A DNA stretch of 64,000 nucleotides from Parvibaculum sp. Lineage in GTDB: Bacteria > Pseudomonadota > Alphaproteobacteria > Parvibaculales > Parvibaculaceae. The position numbers were made by a program, and so were the translations under genes. Below the pieces are notes generated by a model. That model was not told where the DNA came from. It ran no database searches and was given only the letters and a program-made list of their open reading frames with translations. Location of the stretch: assembly GCA_002694985.1 (NCBI GenBank), contig NZNS01000007.1, positions 163,476 through 227,475 on the forward strand. The letters run 5' to 3'. Below are positions 59,766-64,000 of this stretch, piece after piece; the first letter of the stretch is position 1; each line of letters opens with the position of its first letter.

Positions 59766-60977
59766 TCAAAAGCCTTGTTTTATCTCACCCTTTGCGACGG
59801 CGAGGCTCTGCGCCCGCTCGCCCAGTGATTGAAACAGAGACGGGTCCGTGCCCGTCATGAAGGCCTGAAGGTTCAGACCCACGATCTCGTCAAACAAGGC
59901 CGCGCGGCGTTCCTCATCAAGATGCGCGGCGATCTCGTCCAGCAGCAGCAGGGGCGGATGGCCTCTTGCAGCGAGGAGCCGCGCATTCGCGAGCACCATG
60001 CCGATCAGCAACGCCTTCTGTTCGCCCGTCGAACACAGACGCGCCTCGCGATCCTTCGCGGCGTGGCGCACGAGGAGATCGCTCCTGTGCGGCCCGTCCA
60101 GCGCGCGGCCTGCCGCCGCATCGCGCCCGCGCATTTCCTTGAGGCGGTCGCGGAACGCATCCTCGACATCGACGGCAGCCTCCGAGAGGATGGCGGCCTC
60201 CAGCGAGCCTTCGATAGCGACCCGCGCGCGAGGGAACGGCCCCTCCTGCGCGGCTTCGAGCGCGCCACGCAAGCGCGCCAGCATTTCGACGCGCGCCGCG
60301 GCAAGCGCCACGCCATGTTCGGCCATCTGGCCTTCGAGCCCGGAGAGCCAGGCATCATCGAAGACATTATCGGCGAGCAGCTTGTTGCGCTCGCGCAGCG
60401 CCCTGTCATAAGCGCCCGCGCGCGTGCCATGCGCCGGATCGAAACCCATTACCAGCCGGTCGAGAAAGCGGCGGCGTTCGCTCGCACCCTCGACGAAAAG
60501 CCTGTCCATCGCGGGCGTAAGCCAGACCACCGAAACAAGCTCGGCAAGCGCGGAAGGTCCCGCCTGCTCGCCACCGACGCGGACCTGACGGCTGCGCGCC
60601 GTTTCCACGCCAGGCTCGATGCCAGTGCCGACCCTGACCGCGCCGTCTTGCGTTTCGAGCGTCGCGGCAACGGCCCAGCCGCCCGCGCCGCTATCGCGCG
60701 CGATCTCGGCGTAGGGAACGCCACGAAGCCCGCGACCGGGCGAAAGCAGCGACACCGCTTCGAGCAGGTTCGTCTTGCCCGCGCCGTTGTCGCCCGTCAG
60801 GACGACGGGACGCCCGTCCAGCGCGAGTTCGGCGCGCGCATAGGAACGAAAATCGGTGACGACGAGACGACTGAGGCGCGCACACGGAAGAGCCGCGGGC
60901 GCCGTCACAACGGCACCGCATTCATCCGGCAAATCTTCATGCCGGCCAACCGCGAGCAACTCACTCGTTCGAGGCAC
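59766..60977 (-). CDS. recF: DNA replication and repair protein RecF
   Basis: A 403-residue SMC-like ATPase that loads RecA at gaps. Walker A 'VLTGDNGAGKTNLLEAVSLL', the signature-like 'CSTGEQKALLIGMVLANARL' and Walker B 'PPLLLLDEIAAHLDEERRAA' are complete. 'FVEGASERRRFLDRLVMGFD' is a RecF hallmark. The ~33 residues before 'LSRLVVTDFRSYARAELALD' exceed most RecF proteins, so the true start may be downstream. It follows dnaN closely on the same strand. Confidence 0.95.
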   Translation of the reverse strand: MPRTSELLAVGRHEDLPDECGAVVTAPAALPCARLSRLVVTDFRSYARAELALDGRPVVLTGDNGAGKTNLLEAVSLLSPGRGLRGVPYAEIARDSGAGGWAVAATLETQDGAVRVGTGIEPGVETARSRQVRVGGEQAGPSALAELVSVVWLTPAMDRLFVEGASERRRFLDRLVMGFDPAHGTRAGAYDRALRERNKLLADNVFDDAWLSGLEGQMAEHGVALAAARVEMLARLRGALEAAQEGPFPRARVAIEGSLEAAILSEAAVDVEDAFRDRLKEMRGRDAAAGRALDGPHRSDLLVRHAAKDREARLCSTGEQKALLIGMVLANARLLAARGHPPLLLLDEIAAHLDEERRAALFDEIVGLNLQAFMTGTDPSLFQSLGERAQSLAVAKGEIKQGF

Positions 60978-61012
60978 TCCCTATCCTCTGTTTCTCTGAC
61001 TTTGCGGCGCGC

Positions 61013-62131
61013 TCAAACGCGCATCGGCATCAGCACGTAGATCGCCATCGCATCCTCGCTATCGCGAACAAGCGTGGGCGATCCAGAATCGGCAAAAGCG
61101 AAGCTCGCCTCCTCGCCATCGAGCTGGCCGGTGATGTCGAGCAGATAACGGGCATTGAAGCCGATTTCGAGCGGAGGGCTCGAATAGGAAACGGACAGTT
61201 CTTCCGTTGCACTGCCCGAATCCGGGTTGGTAACGGAGAGAGTGAGCTTGCCCTCTTCGAGGTTGAGCTTCACTGCGCGCGATTTTTCCGTCGAAATAGT
61301 GGAGACGCGGTCGACGGCTTCGGCAAAGCGCTTGCCGTCCACTTCCATCATCTTGTCATTGCCGCTCGGGATCACGCGCCCGTAATCAGGGAAGGTGCCG
61401 TCGATAAGCTTCGAGGTGAGGACGATACCGCCGAACTCGAAACGGATCTTGGTTTCCGAGACACCGACCGAGAGCGCGCCGCCGTCGCCTTCAAGAAGCT
61501 TCTGCAACTCAACGACAGTCTTGCGCGGCACGATGACGCCCGGCATGCCGGCCGCACCTTCGGGCAGATCGTGATCGACCTGGGCGAGGCGGTGTCCGTC
61601 TGTCGCGACGGCGCGAAGCACCTTCTGCTTGTCGCCGTCGACGGCGTGGAAATAGATGCCGTTCAGATAATAGCGGGTTTCTTCCGTCGAGATCGCGAAG
61701 CGCGTCTTGTCGATGAGGCGGCGCATGGCTTCGGCCGGCAGCTCGAAGCGGTGCGGGAGTGAGCCCGCCGCCATGACCGGAAAGTCTTCCTGCGGGAGCG
61801 ACTGGAGCGCAAAACGCGAGCGGCCCGCCGTGAGCTGGAGGCGGCCTTCATCGGCGCCCGTCGAGAGCTCGACCTGCGCGCCCTCGGGGAGCTTGCGCAC
61901 GATGTCGTAGAGCGTATGCGCGGAGGCCGTGGTGGCGCCCGGCTGGGCCACATCCGCGTCGATCGCTTCCACGACCTCGATGTCGAGATCCGTTGCGGTC
62001 AGACTCAGCTGGCCGTCCTCGGCCTTGATGAGGACGTTGGAGAGAATTGGAATGGTGTTGCGGCGTTCAACAACAGACTGCACATGATTGAGAGACTTGA
62101 GCAGCGCGCCCCGTTCGATCGTGATCTTCAT
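61013..62131 (-). CDS. dnaN: DNA polymerase III subunit beta (sliding clamp)
   Basis: A 372-residue sliding clamp of standard length, beginning MKITIERGALLKSLNHVQSV and ending 'AIYVLMPMRV', both typical. Three clamp domains are recognisable, with 'RRNTIPILSNVLIKAEDGQL' in the first and 'PDYGRVIPSGNDKMMEVDGK' in the third. It tethers DNA polymerase III and binds many repair proteins. I chose the start complementing 62129-62131 from this N-terminus; upstream in-frame codons are not conserved-looking. Confidence 0.97.
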   Translation of the reverse strand: MKITIERGALLKSLNHVQSVVERRNTIPILSNVLIKAEDGQLSLTATDLDIEVVEAIDADVAQPGATTASAHTLYDIVRKLPEGAQVELSTGADEGRLQLTAGRSRFALQSLPQEDFPVMAAGSLPHRFELPAEAMRRLIDKTRFAISTEETRYYLNGIYFHAVDGDKQKVLRAVATDGHRLAQVDHDLPEGAAGMPGVIVPRKTVVELQKLLEGDGGALSVGVSETKIRFEFGGIVLTSKLIDGTFPDYGRVIPSGNDKMMEVDGKRFAEAVDRVSTISTEKSRAVKLNLEEGKLTLSVTNPDSGSATEELSVSYSSPPLEIGFNARYLLDITGQLDGEEASFAFADSGSPTLVRDSEDAMAIYVLMPMRV

Positions 62132-62577
62132 GGTCTCTCTTCGGTCCCCCCGTTGGGTTCTCTGATGATTTGGCCCGGAAGGGACATGGAAGCCCCGCGC
62201 GGACGCTCTCTTGTGGCGGATTCCCGTGACGGAAACAGCCCCCGGCCCGCCCAGGTTCCAGAGTATCCGGGAGCATTGCGCGGCTTGCTCAGACGCGCCG
62301 TTCTCGTGGACCGCTGCGAACAGGGGGGTGGAACAACGCGCCCGAGGCGGCCCCCGAAATCCACTGACCAAGGAGCCTTTCAGACGCGCACCGGCCGAGG
62401 CCGGATTTCCGCAGAATTCGCACGGCCAAGTATATCAGATCGCGAGGGGGATGCACGTTTTTCGACGGGATTCAGGGCGAATCCGGGCTCGCACCAGAAG
62501 GTATTAACCCCCTGATTCGCAAGGCTTCTCCAGAGCGCCCGATCCGGCCCTGGACGGCGGGGCGCTTCCCAAGGCGC
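62132..62577. other. dnaA-dnaN spacer
   Basis: 446 bases between the dnaA stop and dnaN start. I find no clear DnaA-box cluster (TTATCCACA-like), no tRNA and no convincing gene. A short AT-richer stretch (GTTTTTCG near 62458, GTATTAA near 62501) may hold the dnaN promoter; nothing decisive is visible. Confidence 0.5.
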
Positions 62578-64000
62578 TCAGTTGGGGCTGTGGCCGCCTT
62601 CGAGCATGCGGCGCAGCAGATCGACATCTTCCTCGATACCGGAATCGGCCTGACGCAGCTCGTCGATCTTGCGGACCGCGTGGATCACCGTGGTGTGGTC
62701 GCGGCCACCGAATTTGCGGCCGATCTCGGGCAGCGAACGGGTGGTGAGCTGCTTCGACAGATACATGGCAACCTGACGCGGCCTCGCCACGGCACGGGCG
62801 CGGCGCGCCGAGAGCATGTCGGCAAGGCGCACGTTGTAATATTCGGCGACGCGGCGCTGGATCTCCTCGATGGTGACCTTGCGGTCATTGGAGCGCAGCA
62901 GATCGCGCAGCACTTCCTGCGTCATCTCCGGCGTGATCGGACGGCCGACAAGCGAGGCATAGGCAACGACGCGCTTCAGGGCACCCTCGAGCTCGCGCAC
63001 GTTAGAGACGATACGGTGGGCCAGGAATTCGAGCACACCGCCGGGGATCGCGACCGGACCGTTACGCTGCATCATCTCGTCGGCCTTGGCCTGAAGAATG
63101 CCGAGACGAAGCTCGTAGTCGGTCGGATGAATATCGGCGGCAAGACCCCAACCGAGACGAGAGCGGATACGCTCCTCGATGCCTTCCAGATCGGAGGGCG
63201 AACGGTCCGCGGAGATGATGACCTGACGGTTGTGGTCGATCAACGCGTTGAAGGTGTGGAAGAACTCTTCCTGCGTCGAATCCTTGCCGGATATGAACTG
63301 AACGTCGTCGATCATCAGCACATCGACCGAACGGAACTGCTGCTTGAAGGCCATCGTGTCCTTGAAACGCAGTGCACGGACGAACTGGTACATGAATTTT
63401 TCGGCCGACAGATAAAGCACTTTCCGTTCGGGATCGCGCTTGCGGATCTCCCACGCAATGGCATGCATGAGATGCGTCTTGCCGAGGCCGACACCGCCAT
63501 AGAGGAAGAGCGGATTGAAGGTGACATCGGTTGCTTCCGCCACGCGGCGCGCGGCGGCATGCGCAAGCTCGTTCGACTTGCCGACGATGAAAGCATCGAA
63601 GGTGAAGCGCGGATCGAGCGGCGCACCGACGCCCGCATCCTCAAAGCCCTGCGGCATCGGCTGCGTCACAGGGGCCGCGACGGCGCCACGCACCTCAGCG
63701 GCCCGCAGGGGCGCGGCCTCGGCACATTCCGGCGCCGCATCGGAGCGGCGCGGCGCGGCGGCATCGGCGCTCACTGCGATATCGACACGGGCATAGCCTG
63801 AATCCTCATCCGCCCAGAGCTCGCCAAGGCGATCTGCATAATGCGAGGCAATCCAGTTGCGGATGAAACGTGTCGGCACGGCGAGCGCAACACGGCCATC
63901 ATCCACACCCACAAGCTCGACCTGCTTGAACCAGCTGTTGAAGGTAGCCTCGCCCAGTTCCGCCTGAAGGCGCGAACGTACACGGCGCCACTGATCGGCA
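62578..64000 (-). CDS. dnaA: Chromosomal replication initiator DnaA (5' end beyond window)
   Basis: The C-terminal ~474 residues of DnaA; the frame is open to base 64000 with 'ADQWRRVRSRLQAELGEATF' of domain I at the edge, so the start lies outside. The AAA+ domain has Walker A 'LFLYGGVGLGKTHLMHAIAW', Walker B 'VDVLMIDDVQFISGKDSTQE' and sensor 'VIISADRSPSDLEGIEERIR'. The C-terminal DNA-binding motif is 'FGGRDHTTVIHAVRKIDELR'. It initiates replication by melting oriC. Domain II is short and Ala/Pro-rich. Confidence 0.97.
   Translation of the reverse strand, partial: ADQWRRVRSRLQAELGEATFNSWFKQVELVGVDDGRVALAVPTRFIRNWIASHYADRLGELWADEDSGYARVDIAVSADAAAPRRSDAAPECAEAAPLRAAEVRGAVAAPVTQPMPQGFEDAGVGAPLDPRFTFDAFIVGKSNELAHAAARRVAEATDVTFNPLFLYGGVGLGKTHLMHAIAWEIRKRDPERKVLYLSAEKFMYQFVRALRFKDTMAFKQQFRSVDVLMIDDVQFISGKDSTQEEFFHTFNALIDHNRQVIISADRSPSDLEGIEERIRSRLGWGLAADIHPTDYELRLGILQAKADEMMQRNGPVAIPGGVLEFLAHRIVSNVRELEGALKRVVAYASLVGRPITPEMTQEVLRDLLRSNDRKVTIEEIQRRVAEYYNVRLADMLSARRARAVARPRQVAMYLSKQLTTRSLPEIGRKFGGRDHTTVIHAVRKIDELRQADSGIEEDVDLLRRMLEGGHSPN

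Noticed and set aside
62132..62577. Replication origin between dnaA and dnaN
   Set aside because: No cluster of DnaA boxes or AT-rich unwinding element is visible; oriC is more likely elsewhere.

Overview
The window is GC-rich chromosomal DNA of an alphaproteobacterium. Three things point there: the general-stress module NepR/EcfG/PhyR, the ActS/ActR (RegB/RegA) redox pair, and a dnaA-dnaN-recF-gyrB replication cluster at the right end. A CYP153-type P450, several lipid and aldehyde enzymes and the protein similarities I recognise suggest a hydrocarbon- or surfactant-degrading genus such as Parvibaculum. The genus is an inference. No rRNA, tRNA, CRISPR array or intact insertion sequence was seen.

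Layout. 0-3.5 kb: fatty-acid/aldehyde catabolism (aldehyde dehydrogenase, MerR regulator, thiolase), a deleted and frameshifted alcohol dehydrogenase pseudogene, and a TetR regulator. 3.5-5.2 kb: a small secreted protein, an orphan IS1595-type zinc-ribbon protein and a small membrane protein. 5.5-11.6 kb: a general-stress-response island with an entericidin/DUF1328/CsbD operon, nepR1-ecfG, phyR, a second nepR, a HisKA_2 kinase with a degenerate ATP-binding domain, and a PRC-barrel protein. Several GGAAC-N16/17-CGTT sigma-EcfG-type promoters accompany them. 11.7-18.3 kb: a hydrolase-OsmC fusion, a phosphate-type porin behind a Pho box, a PstS-like protein, an alcohol dehydrogenase and an MFS transporter. 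18.5-20.5 kb: alkylation repair (AdaA-AlkA fusion and ogt). 21-29.5 kb: biotin genes bioD-bioF, bioB and bioA, interleaved with unrelated genes and a hairpin-rich spacer. 29.7-32.2 kb: ParA-like ATPase, SPOR protein and a HAD phosphatase.

32.2-41.7 kb is the most unusual part. It holds a sterol-desaturase-like hydroxylase, an RND/MMPL exporter, two closely related ferritin-like di-iron proteins, CYP153 and an Hsp70-like chaperone. The palindrome TGACG-N4-CGTCA occurs four times, only in the spacers upstream of the two di-iron genes and of CYP153. I read this as one co-regulated oxygenase/lipid-handling system of unknown substrate. No ferredoxin or ferredoxin reductase for the P450 lies in the window.

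41.7-49.9 kb: APH-like kinase, MmcB, ActR/ActS, a NAPE-PLD-like hydrolase, an ankyrin protein, Sco1, and leuA preceded by a Leu-codon-rich leader peptide. 49.9-56.5 kb: a Pho-box triplet ahead of a polyhydroxyalkanoate depolymerase, a VOC protein with a 15-nt tandem expansion, a YgjP metallopeptidase, a Bcr/CflA transporter and a class A penicillin-binding protein. 56.6-64 kb: gyrB, an atypical ClpP, recF, dnaN and the 3' part of dnaA, all on the minus strand.
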